64,000 bases of DNA from NCBI RefSeq assembly GCF_042477335.2, contig NC_091245.1, positions 84,854,501 through 84,918,500 on the forward strand, in the 5' to 3' direction. Position numbers and translations under genes: made by a program. This stretch comes from Ovis canadensis. Taxonomy: Eukaryota; Chordata; Mammalia; Artiodactyla; Bovidae. Shown piece by piece: positions 22,919-33,999 of this stretch (positions are counted from its first letter, which is position 1; every line of letters begins with the position of its first letter). The notes below the pieces were generated by a model. That model had not been told where the DNA came from, ran no database searches, and worked only from the letters and a program-made list of their open reading frames with translations.

Positions 22919-25359
22919 ATGGCCTTTTAAAACAGGAATAGACGCCATCACAAGTGTCCATATTGCCATGAATATTTTAAAGGGAAGTAGTAGAAATGTA
23001 TCTATGATATTTTTCAAGGAAAATACTAAATAGTTCAAATTTAATTTTGAAAAACGAATGCCTTGTAGACAACATATGAAAGAAAAGCAAAACACATCAG
23101 AGACGTGGCTATTCCTTCAAGGAGCTTACAGTTTTAAGAAAAGGAAAACTTGCGTAAGTGAGGCAGCTAGATAATGACAAAACAATATATAATGATAATT
23201 TGATGTTTTAATTTTCCTTGTTTAGGGGAAATGAAACACCTGAATGTGTACAACATCATGGGAAGAAATTATTTTTGAGTCCCGATTGAGGAGGTAATAG
23301 GCATGAATATCTTAGAGATGTTTCAGATGTGGTAGAGACAGCATTCTTTCCAGAAATTAATGATGTATTATGATAATAATGCGAGTGCTTTGTAGAACTG
23401 GGCCCATTTCAGAAATGGGGACACAGAAAGAAGCATCCGGAAGAAATTCTGGATAGAGAGACTATATGACAAAAAAATCTAGAATACTGCACTTTAGAAT
23501 TGATTTAATAAAGATGCTGAAAGGTTTTGAGAGAATTTACCACTTCAGAAGGCTTTTCCGATTTCTTTCAACAGAATCATTTTTCCTAATCTTGGTTACA
23601 CATTAGAATCACTTGTGGAGATTTAAATACTATCAATGTCTCAGGTACAGCTATTGGTACTTTTTAATTATTTTCCAGGTGTTCATTACCTGCAGCCAAA
23701 GTGGACTGCACTGTTTACTACTGAACACATGAGACAGGGATAACAAGAAGTACATACTGTATCCATTTATATGAGAAAAATAAGGTTGAAAAGCCAAAAC
23801 GACCTAAGTTAAAATAAGGCTGTATATCTATATCATGACAGATGCTGACAGGGAACCTACCTCTGAGCTTTTAGAAGAGGTTTATACTGCTTTTTGACAT
23901 TAGAAACATCTTGAGTATCAGACAACTTGTGAAAATGGGCTTTGAGATGGATGAATTTATTCATGTGGGCATGCTGAGCAAGGGTGCCTGGGGACAGGAG
24001 CATAAGGTAGAAAACTTCTATAACATTCTGGGGATGCAGGGATGTTTGCAGATCTATATAAGCATGGTTAACTCATAAGCGAGGACATATATGACTTCAT
24101 GATAACATCTCCAAATTTGGAGCATTAGGGGAAAACATAAAAAGCCCATAATTACAGTCTTTTTGTAAATCTTCAGACTTCTAATTAATGGCCAGCTTCA
24201 ACTTGGTGGTGATGACTATACAAATCAAACCTGAAATCACTACCATAGGTCAATGGGTTGTAATTAAATCTGAAACATCTCTGGCCCATGATGAAAATGC
24301 AATACCTTCTGGTTGATTAGATACCTGGAAATGTCTGTTAGATAAAAATTCTGCCTCATAAATCATTAGGAAAAGAATAAGTCATACTTACATGCATAAA
24401 TATTGCTTAATCTCAACATGGAACTCTGTTGCATTATTAATTAATAACATGTGTTGCTCATAAACTACTTTTAATGCTTGTTATCAAGTATAATAGTTGA
24501 CCTTGAATAGATCTCTCTTTTACAAAGCTTTAAAAATGGTGTGCTCTGAATGTAAATGAATTAAACAGATAAGGGGGCTGTATTTGTATATGTGCATAAC
24601 CTTAAATTTCTGAAAAACACAGATTTATAGTTTCATGAAGAAATACTTTATTCTGGTAGAGAATGAATTTGTTTAATATGAAAATTCCATACTTGGTCAG
24701 ATATTTAATCTGTTCAGCTCAGAATCCAGTCCCTGATAAAAAAAAATATCAAAGAAATGTATTGTGAAAGAGATACGGTTGACCAAGACTTTGTTATTCA
24801 CTTGAAATCATCCATAGCTATTTTTAGAAAATTATTATGGATCTATGAGCTATGATTTAAAATCTAAGATTTGAAACACATAATTTTATTTGTTGGTGTG
24901 CAGCTATTTTTTATTATTATTTTGAATATGTATAAATCTTCTAGGGAAATGAGTTTCATTATTTCACCATAAGCTTGCTACCTGCTGTGTCAAGCAGTAT
25001 TTCCATTTATTTGAAATGTTTGAAATGTTGTGAGTGCTAATAGTTAATCACTTGATGTATAAGGACAGATACCCAATTGAAACACCCACAGTAAAGCAAG
25101 TTCAGAAAATGATACTGCGCAAAGCACACAAGAATTACAACTTTCTAGAACCTTAAAGGAATTAGATACTCTGAACAGCTGAGTTTTCCAGATAGTGAAA
25201 ATGTACTTCTTTAAGAAAAATAATAAACAAAAATAAACTTTTTAAGAGTTGCAAATGTAATACCTGCAGGAGTCACGCAGGTAAAGCATGTCTAAAAGAG
25301 ATGGCAGCTACTAAGCTCCAATTATTTGTTTGCTCTGGTTGTTTTTATGCTAATAGGAT
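22919..25359. other. Unassigned stretch with old L2 and MER5-like relics
   Basis: About 2.4 kb without a gene. 23097-23360 reads like antisense L2 (TTCAAGGAGCTTACAGTTTTAAG, then GGAGGTAATAGGC). 23577-23705 reads like a MER5-type hAT fragment (CACATTAGAATCACTTGTGG, then TTTCCAGGTG). The rest, including 23710-25360, is AT-rich and unassigned. The only frame over 100 codons (minus 22745-23095) overlaps the neighbouring SINE. Confidence 0.45.
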
Positions 25360-25965
25360 TTGTCGAACTTGAGGTGGATACAGTAAAATGCATATATCAT
25401 AATTACATAGTTTAACATTAGCAAATGTATACAATCTAATAATGTTCAAAATAAATAATATTTCCATCAGCCCATAAATTTTTCTTTCAGTTAATTTCTC
25501 TGCTACTCTCCCCAAATACAATCTCTATTCTAATTTCTAGCATCATAAGCTAATTTTTTAAAATTATTTAATGACATTATATCTGGAATCATATAGGATG
25601 TGTTTTTTTATGCCTGGCTTTCTTTGCTCCATGTAATATATTTGAGATTCATCCATGTTGTTAAACATCAGTAATTTGTTTTTATTTTCATAATTGTTGA
25701 GTAGGTTCCATTGTATACCACAGTTTGTTACTACATCCTGTTGGTGGGCATTTGAGTTGTTTCCAGTTTGAAGCTATTATGGTTAAAGTTGCTATGACTA
25801 TTATTAGATAAACCTTTTTCTGGGCACATATACTTAATCCTTTTGGTTCAATTAGGAGTGGAATTTCTGGACTACATTTTAGATTTATGATTAACTTTAT
25901 AATAAAATTTCAGTTTTCCAAAGTGGAGACCATACTATTAATCTCATTGGCAATCCCATTATGAG
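25360..25965 (-). mobile_element. Old L1 3' end
   Basis: Antisense L1: 3'UTR-type sequence at 25360-25560, then the conserved blocks TTTGAGATTCATCCATGTTGT, CCATTGTATACCACAGTTTG, TTTGAGTTGTTTCCAGTTTG and TTTCCAAAGTGG, which correspond to the ORF2 C-terminus. Diverged and without an open frame of note. Confidence 0.8.
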
Positions 25966-26869
25966 TGTTTCCATAGAATTGATGGTTGAAAAGTGAGACT
26001 GTGGGTTCAGTATCACCACATTTTTTAATTCTTACAAGAAATTGAGAGATTCTAAGTACAAGTTTCTGATTTTTAAATACTGTCAGGTAATTCAATTGTT
26101 TCAAATAAATTTACATACCAAAATATTCAACAGCCAGATTGTCCCTGCAGGACACCAATTTGACATTTCTGATATATTACATACTTCCTTATATTCTTAA
26201 ATAGAGTAACCTAAACAGATCCAATTATTATTTTATTGATGACTTAGACTATTTATAAATATCAATTATTCTTCTATATTATTAAATCTTGGATTTCACC
26301 AGAATCTATGGAGATACAAATTCTGTCTCAATACAAAGTAGCCCCCAAAGGTCTAATATTTATTCTTTTACATCCCTTCTGCTTTTTGTAATTTTTCTAT
26401 CTTCAATGTTGTCATCAAGCCATTTGCTAAATTCTTTATGATATAGATATAATTATTCTTCCTATTCCTAATTTATTGCTTCCTAGTCTCCTTAGCAGGA
26501 ATCTAGACAATGACTTTTTCTTAAAGAACTATATATTGAAATAAGGACAAATAAACTTTGAGTAAAGGTCTGAAAGACACTTCTGTAAGTAAAGTATGAG
26601 AATTGGGGACATAGATTTTGTGACATCAATTTTTCTGCTTAGAGTGGCCTGTTTATTTCCTGGTGCTAAGCCATCTTCCAGAGAGAGGAGTTTGCCAAAT
26701 CACTGAATTTATAGATAGCTAAAGTATCATCTCATATCAATAATGGATTTCATCCAAAGACAAAGACACAGAGACTAATAGGTATAAGTATAAGATGTTC
26801 TCATAACATAAGTTTCTTCAGGAGAAAAAGCATCTCCATCCATTTAACTCCTTCATTATACAACAAAAT
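25966..26869. other. Unassigned AT-rich stretch
   Basis: About 900 bp. I see no gene or repeat. Confidence 0.5.
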
Positions 26870-27070
26870 AGGCGGCTCGGACAGTAAAGAATCACCTGCA
26901 ATGCAGGAGACCTGGCTTCAGTACCTGGGTCGGGAAGATGCCCTAGAGGAGGGCATGGCAACCCATTTCAGTATTCTTGCCTGGAGAATCCCATGGACAG
27001 AAGAGCCTGGCAGGCTACAGTCCATGGGGTCACAAAGAGTTGGACATGACTGAGCGACTAAGCATAGCAC
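26870..27070 (+). mobile_element. Bov-tA SINE lacking its first bases
   Basis: Plus-strand SINE beginning at GGCGGCTCGGACAG rather than GCTTCCCTGG, with a full tail ending GAGCGACTAAGCATAGCAC. The B box is degraded (GGCTTCAGTACCTGG). Confidence 0.92.
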
Positions 27071-27189
27071 ATTGTGAATATTTGTAGAGGTTGACATGAA
27101 CCACTGGTTTTCAAATGACTATTAAATATTTTTTGGAAGTGCAGAAAAGGCACCCAATTCATGGCTTAATTTTGAAGCAATAATAACAA

Positions 27190-27400
27190 GGATAATTGAG
27201 TGTTTACTACATGCTTGGCACCATCTAAGTATTTTACATACAGTATCATATATGATCCTCATTCATCCAATGAGTATAGTTATTATTATCAGATCTGTAT
27301 CCTAACTGAGGAAACTACAGCCCAGACATATTAGTAAATTGACCAACTCACCCAGTTATTAGAAGACAGGAGCAGAAATTGAATGAAGGAAGTTTTCTTA
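27190..27400 (-). mobile_element. MIR SINE relic
   Basis: Antisense MIR: TTGAGTGTTTACTACATGCTTGG, a TATTTTACATACAGTATC block, then CTGAGGAAACTACAGCCCAGA and CAGTTATTAGAAGACAGGAGC. A well-conserved order for so old a SINE. Confidence 0.7.
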
Positions 27401-29404
27401 TACAACCTATATTGTCTACAATGTTAATTACACATTTCTGTGTCTGCATTTTTTTTCTCATCTATGTTGAAATTTTAAGAAAATCATTAATTTAATTAAT
27501 GCCACATTTGCAATTACTTTAATAACTTTCAATAAATCATTGTCATAATTCCCTGCATCCTACTATAAACTATCAGAAATCACTACTGAATGAGCAGCAT
27601 ATTCTGAATAGACTATATTTTAACAAGCCTCTTTATTAAAGGACAAAATTGTTAAGTCGAAGTGCTTGCCTGCATAATAGATGCCTTTGAGGTATTATAA
27701 AGAAGGCTGTGAATGATCCTTCCCATTTATTTCCACAGCCATATTTGCAATATATTCACAAGTAGGCACTGACTACATACTTAGAAAATCAAGTGATTTG
27801 TATCCTAGGTACTTAAAAAAAATTAACTTTCTATTTATTAGAAAGAAAAGAATCTGTGCAATTGTATAGACACAGTACAAGCTGCATAGTGTTTCCTTGT
27901 TCTAAATAATTAATCACACATCTCTCAAAATGCTCCCGCTTATTGATTTACTAGGAAGGCTTTCCATGTTTACTTGCTAGTTCACAAAACCCTGCTGCTC
28001 TGACAATTCTAATTAGGAATGAGTAGGGTTTCTAAATTTGAAATATTATTTGCATGACAATTAACTTTTAGTATAAATGAGTGAGTGGGTTTAAATATGC
28101 TCTTTAAAAAAAAAATACTGCTACAAGAATAAAAAAATATAGGATCTTTGGATGTAGATGTTCCCCACACATAATCCAACTGAAACTCACCCTTCTTCCA
28201 CTTTCCCTAGAATTGAAAAGATCAGCCCAAGGGATGCTCCTTGTTTGGAAAGACAGCCTCTGCTGATGGGCTTTCAATACTCATCTTAGGTTCAACCAGG
28301 CCTTGACAGGAACCTGGTCATGGAGCAGCGGGGTTCCCATTACTCATTCTGCTCTTCACTGGGTTACTGCAAAGTGCTAGATGCTGCACTAGCTTCCTTG
28401 AACACAAACACAAATAAAGAACATTTTCACATTTCCCTAATGGCCTAGCAATCTCTTCTCCCCACAGGAATCACACTGTTCTCCCCTAGATTGCTAAAAC
28501 TACCTCAAATTTCATTCTTTTCCTTAAATTAAACTACAGACAACAACGCATTTAGGAGAATTTGGGTTTAGATATAAGTTTAAAGCACTCATTTAACAGA
28601 GTGCATATTAAAATTTGCTCTGATATCTTGACCTAACAGTCATTTTTATTTGTTTGTCAGTATAAGCTTTCAAACTGCTGTTACTGGGCAAAAGATTAAA
28701 TAGGAATAGAAGATTCTGTAAATCATGGCATTATCACTTAAGAGAGAAGTAAGATTTACAGATAAAATATTTAAAGTAAGTAGATATCAGGTTAATAGTC
28801 TCAGTGACTTACAAAATCCAAAATTCGTTTTCTGAAGACCTCTGTTTATACCAATACAGACATATATAGGAATACAGAAGGCATGACAATTTTAGCTCAT
28901 TCATTATCTAAAGCAATTGCCATTAATAGAAACAGTCTTTGAGGTTGTTCACTATATGACAGTATGTTTTGACTAAGCATTCAGTGTTAGTGATAATTAA
29001 GCAAATTTAAGCACATCAAAAACTTTCAGATCTACCAGGAGTTCCTGTAGAGGTTTAAAGATACTCTACTGAAAGAAGGCAAGGCCCTGTCTTCCTATCT
29101 CAAACAGGGACCCATCAGATCCCCTCAGCAAAAATCCTGAGAAAATTAATTGCATGTGAGTGATATTATAAGAAGGTTTGGGTACCATTTCACTGAGAGA
29201 TTAATAAATGTTCTGTGGAGCTGCTCAAGTTTTAAATGCATTTCAATTTTATGCAGAAAATGAATGATATCTTTCTTCTCCTCAAAGACAAAAGAAAATG
29301 GGATATGAATTAACACATAATGGTTTTATAACATCTGAAAAGAGTAACTTCCTTAGAGAAGTAACTGATAATATTTGGAATGGATTATGGAAATTTGTTT
29401 TCTT
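27401..29404. other. Unassigned stretch
   Basis: About 2 kb, AT-rich, with short A-runs at 28106-28116 and 28130-28138. A less AT-rich, repeat-free patch sits at about 28210-28400. No gene evident. The 67-codon frame at 29298-29501 overlaps an old repeat and is dismissed. Confidence 0.5.
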
Positions 29405-29615
29405 GAGGTGGCAAACTTGTGGCCTGTGGACTGAATCTGCCCATCAGACACATTCCTCTTCGCTTGCACCATATTTTAAAACATTAAGAGATGCCATGTG
29501 AAAATTAAGATTTCACGCTTCTATTGAATGATCGGGCAATTCTATGCACAGATAGCTCCCTCACTGCAGTCAGCTGGAGCTGAACAGTGGTTGTCCCTAT
29601 AAATTGGACAGGCTC
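29405..29615 (+). mobile_element. Old interspersed repeat, family not assigned
   Basis: GGCAAACTTGTGGCCTGTGG and the following TGAATCTGCCCATC block match a common old mammalian repeat whose consensus reads GGCAAACT...GGCCC...GGGCCAAATCTGGCCC. The right part (CCCTCACTGCAGTCAGCTGG) fits the same element. I cannot name the family safely. Confidence 0.4.
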
Positions 29616-30449
29616 TCTCCAGTTTACCTGGATCCCTTTCATTTCCTATTACCTGCTTCATACATTTATCTTACCTGCTTGCCCTTCCTAGGTAGCCGTT
29701 TTTAATCCCTATTTTATTCATTCATCCTAGTTAGTCATAATGTACCATTTTTCTCCTTCTGAAGTTCCAAAAATATATTCATTCCCTCTCCTCCTTAACC
29801 TTGACTAAATGTAGAGAATGCAGCAGAAATGCATTCAAAGGTTTCAGTCTCTAAGAAATTAGAAAACAGACAGCTCAAGACAAATAACCCCCTTCTAGTT
29901 CAAAAACTCTGGAAAACCATACATGTTAACACATTCAGCTTAGGAGCATTCAGTAAGTGTCCTCTGAGAAGAGAATATGGGTAAGAAGGTGTTTTTTCCA
30001 TTCCCACCCTCATATCCAAAGCTGGATACAAGTGAACACAAGGTGAAATCTGAGAATCTCTCAAGGCCAAATCTTCTCAAGTCCCATGTCATTCTTTAGC
30101 TGGAGTCACATAATTCTTATTTGAAAAAGCAAAGAAATGAAATACTTCCCACAAAGAATCCTTTCCAGGAACAATCATAGCTCTGCACTATGATGCAGAC
30201 CCTGGTGCTGGGTAAAACTTATATCATTTTAACATTCAAGTTCAGGAAGTCAAAAGGAACAGAAATGCTAGCACAGAACCAAAGCTACTTCTGGCATAGA
30301 TGGTTCCAGGTAGCAGTATACCTAGTGTATTTGGCATCAGAAGTGAATCATTTTTAACACCTCCTCCTCTACAATACAAAAATATACCAGTTATAGTCAT
30401 CAAATGAAAGGAATACTTATGATCAATGGAGAAATACAGATTAGAACTT
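29616..30449. other. Unassigned stretch
   Basis: About 830 bp of intergenic sequence without recognised features. Confidence 0.5.
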
Positions 30450-31107
30450 TGTCTCATCATTTCATGGCAAGTAGATGGAGAAACAATGGAAACAGTGACA
30501 GACTTTATTTTCCTGGGCTCCAAAATCACTATGGACAATGACTGCAGCCATGAAATTAAAAGATGCTTGCTCCTTGGAAGAAAAGCTATGACCAACATAG
30601 ACAGCATGTTAAAAAGCAGAGACATCAACTTTGCTGACAAAGGTCCATATAGACAAAGCTATGGTTTTTCCAGTAGTCATGTATGGATGTGAGAGTTGGA
30701 CTATAAAGAGAGCTGAGCACTGAAGAATTGATGCTTTCCAACTGTGGTGCTGGTCTTGAGAGTCCCTTACACTGCAAGGAAATCAAACCAGTCAATCCTA
30801 AAGGAAATCAGCCCTAAATATTCATTGGAAGGACTGATGCTAAAGCTGAAACTCCAGTATTTTGGCCACCTGATGCAACTAACTGACTCATTAGAAAAGA
30901 ACATGATGCTGGAAAAGATTGTGGGCAGGCGAAGAAGGGGGTGACAGAGGATGAGATGGTTGGATGGCATCACTGACTCGATGGACATGAGTTTGGGCAA
31001 ATTGTAGGATATAATGAAGGACAGGGAAGTCTGGCATGCTGCAGTCCATGGGGTTGCAAAGAGTCTGACATAACTGAACAATTGAACAATTGAACAACAA
31101 CAACAAT
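30450..31107 (+). mobile_element. BovB LINE 3' fragment
   Basis: Plus-strand BovB covering only the region downstream of the RT catalytic core (starts near the WQIDGE block) to the 3' end. It ends in GAACAATTGAACAATTGAAC and AACAACAACAA repeats rather than the GAACTGAACTGA type. A TGA at 30721-30723 replaces the Arg codon of the AER-R-RID motif, as in two other copies. 5' truncated. No clear TSD. Confidence 0.93.
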
Positions 31108-31524
31108 ATGTAAAATTATGTCAGTTAAAATAATTTAAAAATTAAAATAAAATAAATATTACAGTGCAAAGAAGTAATGGATTAACATTTACTCTCAATT
31201 TTTTAAAAGGTGAAAAAACATATACTTAATGTTAGTCTGTAGCAGTAGTCAGTACGAATATTATGGTGTCCATTAAGTAGATTTTAATAAAATCAAAACA
31301 TTTGTTCATAATTTACCACTGACATAACATTTTATTTTCTTGATTCATTTTTTTTAGCTTTAAAACAAATGGCTAATGATTTTAAAATAATAAACAATTT
31401 TGAAATGCATTATCTGCCTTCCATAAAATATTTCATAATATGGACTAAAATTGCACTTTCCAAACCAAAAAAAATCACACCTTACAGATTGTTTTCTCTT
31501 TCACTGTATTACATTTCTAAACAA

Positions 31525-31882
31525 ATAAAATCACAATAAGATATTACCTCACACTGGTCAGAATGGCTATCATCAAAAGGAATGCAAATAACAAATGTTG
31601 TTAGGGATATGGAGAAAAGGGAAACTTCATACACTGTTGGTGGAATGTAAATTGGCCTAACCCCCTTGGAAAACAATACAGAGACTTCTCAAAAAACTAA
31701 GAAAAGAACTACTCTATGATCCAGGAATTCTACTCCATGGTATATGTATGAAAAAAAAAGCAAAACACCACTTTGAAAAGATATAAGCACCTCAATGTTC
31801 ATAGCAGCATTATTTACAATTGCCAAGGTATGAAAGCAACCTAAGTGTCCATCTACAAGTGAATGGATAAAGGAGACGTGAG

Positions 31883-31916
<34 letters not shown>

Positions 31917-32285
31917 ATACTACTCGGTCATAACGAAGAGTAAAATTTTGACATTTGTAGCAACATGAATGTACTTGGAAGATATTATGCTAAGTGAAGT
32001 AAGTCAGACAGACAAATACTGTATGATATTATTTATATGTGGAAACTTAAAAATACAACAGACTCATGAATGAAACAAAGAATAATCAGATTCACAGATA
32101 CAGAGAACATGCTAGTGGTTACTTATGTGAAGAGGGAAGAGGGAGGAGCAATATGATGGTAGGAGAAGAAAACAGGTTTTCATGGGATTTTATGAAACAA
32201 TGCTTGTGAAACTTTTGAGAATTATAAACCACTATAGAATTTAAAGAATCTTTCATTCAATTAAAATAAAGTACTTTGGAAAAAA
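31525..32285 (+). mobile_element. Old L1 3' end with internal (AC)n
   Basis: Sense L1 sequence: ACCTCACACTGGTCAGAATG, ACACTGTTGGTGGAATG, CAATTGCCAAGGTATG, AAGTGTCCATCTACAAGTG, then AAGTGAAGTAAGTCAGACAG and a 3'UTR ending near 32285. It corresponds to the ORF2 C-terminus plus 3'UTR, with many stops. An AC repeat (31885-31914) has grown at the point where related L1 copies read TACACAC before AATGGAATA. Confidence 0.85.
31885..31914. repeat. (AC)15 microsatellite inside L1
   Basis: Thirty nucleotides of perfect AC repeat, continuous with L1 sequence on both sides, so it probably expanded from the short TACACAC run of the L1 itself. Confidence 0.98.
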
Positions 32286-32299
32286 ATCTGTAACACAAA

Positions 32300-32859
32300 A
32301 TTCCAAATGGTCATGCAGGATGACAGAACTAAGTTAGCTCAGGTTATTTTTCTTTGCCATAAAAGATTATGTACCTCCTTATTGCCTGTACCTCAACAAT
32401 TCTCACTGTCCCACACAAGCCTCAACTTTCTAACTCTGTCCTGCCAGGAATGCACCAGTAAGCCAGTAAGAACAGGAGCAGCATTCCCAGTTAAGGATTT
32501 GTTAAAAGTTAGCCGAGGCATATTAAAAATTTTGAGTTTGATCAAAAATTTACCTGAATGGAGCAGCACCAAAATGAAGTAGTTAGAAGAATTCTATCCA
32601 CAGGAGCTAGAAAGAGACGTGTATGTAGAAGAGATGGAAGCAAAACAAGAAAATTACTTGATTGGCTATTGCTTAAACATTTGCCTTATTTGCAGAAACC
32701 TAGTGAGCTGTTGGAGACAAGAGGAGCAATCCCACGTCCAAGGAGTTGCGGCTGAATGGGTGCAGGAGGGCCGAGAGGAGCTACTCCATGTTCAAGGTCA
32801 GGAAGGGAGGCCCTGAGGAGATACCCCTCGTCCAAGGTAAGGAACAGTGGCTGCGCTTT
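32300..32859 (+). other. BovB upstream extension with short tandem units
   Basis: Directly upstream of the recognised BovB 5'UTR. From 32731 it contains four imperfect units of the form GAGGAG-TACCCC-cGTCCAAGGTAAG: 32731-32744 (partial), 32774-32800, 32815-32841, and 32874-32900, the last lying inside the BovB call. This suggests that the BovB 5'UTR, or a composite element, extends further than the usual ~3.2 kb. The part 32300-32700 is unassigned and could be BovB, an LTR fragment or unique flank. Frames here (60-94 codons) look incidental. Confidence 0.4.
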
Positions 32860-33261
32860 GCTGGAGCAGCCGTGAAGAGATACCCCATGACCAAGGTAAG
32901 AGAAACCAAAGTAAGATGGTAGGTGTTGCAAGAGGGCATCAGAGGGCAGACACACTGACACCATAATCACAGAAAACTAGCCAATTTGATCACATGGACC
33001 ACAGCCTTGTCTAACTCAATGAAATTAAGCCAGGCCGTGTGGGGCCACCCAAGATGGGCGGGTCATGGTGGAGAGGTCTGACAGAATGCAGTCAACTGAA
33101 GAAAAGGATGGCAAACCACTTCAGTATTCTTGCCTTGAGAACCCCATGAACAGTATGAAAAGGCAAAATAATAGGATACTGAAAGAGGAATCCCCAGGTC
33201 AGTAAGTGTCCAATATGCTAATGGAGATCAGTGGAGAAATAACTCCAGAAAGAATGAAGGG

Positions 33262-33990
33262 ATGGAGCCAAAGCTAAAACAAAACCCAGTTTTGGGTGAG
33301 ACTGGTGATAGAAGCAAGGTCTGATGCTGTAAAGAGCAATATTGCATAGAAACCTGGAATGTTAGGTCCATGAATCAAGGCAAATTGGAAGTGGTCAAAC
33401 AGGAGATGGGAAGAGTGAATGTCAACACTCTAGGAATCAGGGAACTAAAATGGACTGGAATGGATGAATTTAACTCAGATGACCACTATATCTACTACTG
33501 CAGGCAGGAATCCCTTAGAAGGAATGGAGAAGCCATCATGGTCAACAAAAGAGTCCGAAATGCAGTCCTTGGATGAAATCTCAAAAACGACAGAATGATC
33601 TCTGTTCATTTCCAAGGCAAACTATTCAATATCACAGTAATCCAAGCCTATGCCACAACCAGTAATGCTGAAGAAGCTAAAGTTGAACAGTTCTATGAAG
33701 ACCTACAACACCTTGTAGAACTAACACCCAAAAAAGATGTCCTTTTCATTACAGGGGATTGGAATGCAAAAATAGGAAGTCAAGAAACACCTAGAGTAAC
33801 AGGCAAATTTGGCCTTGGAGTATGGAATGAAGCAGGGCAAAGGCTAATAGAGTTTTGCCAAGAAAATGCACTGGTCATAGCAAACACCCTCTTCCAACAA
33901 CACAAGAGAAGAGTCTATACATGGACATCACCAGATGGTCAACACTGAAATCAGATTGATTATACAGATCATGAACTCCTTATTGCCAAA
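33262..33990 (+). pseudogene. BovB endonuclease relic with 69-nt deletion
   Basis: Starts at ATGGAGCCAAAG and is soon stopped by TGA near 33310 (GTCTGATGC, where the copy at 52471 has a CGA codon). TWNVRSM with the catalytic Asn and RELKWTG with the Glu are present; the Met in NVRSM opens the first long frame at 33370. A TGA replaces the Cys/Thr codon after AVLG (33577-33579). FITGDWNAKIG keeps the catalytic Asp (compare the copy at 4157). A TGA near 33946 sits where another copy has CGA. At 33964/33965 about 69 nt present at 53173-53241 are missing, joining IDY directly to the DHELL motif in frame. Confidence 0.88.
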
Positions 33991-33999
33991 TTTAGACTT

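Noticed and set aside
32686..32970. Overlapping 65- to 94-codon frames on both strands
   Set aside because: They fall in the tandem GTCCAAGG units and BovB 5'UTR; overlap on opposite strands suggests composition rather than coding.
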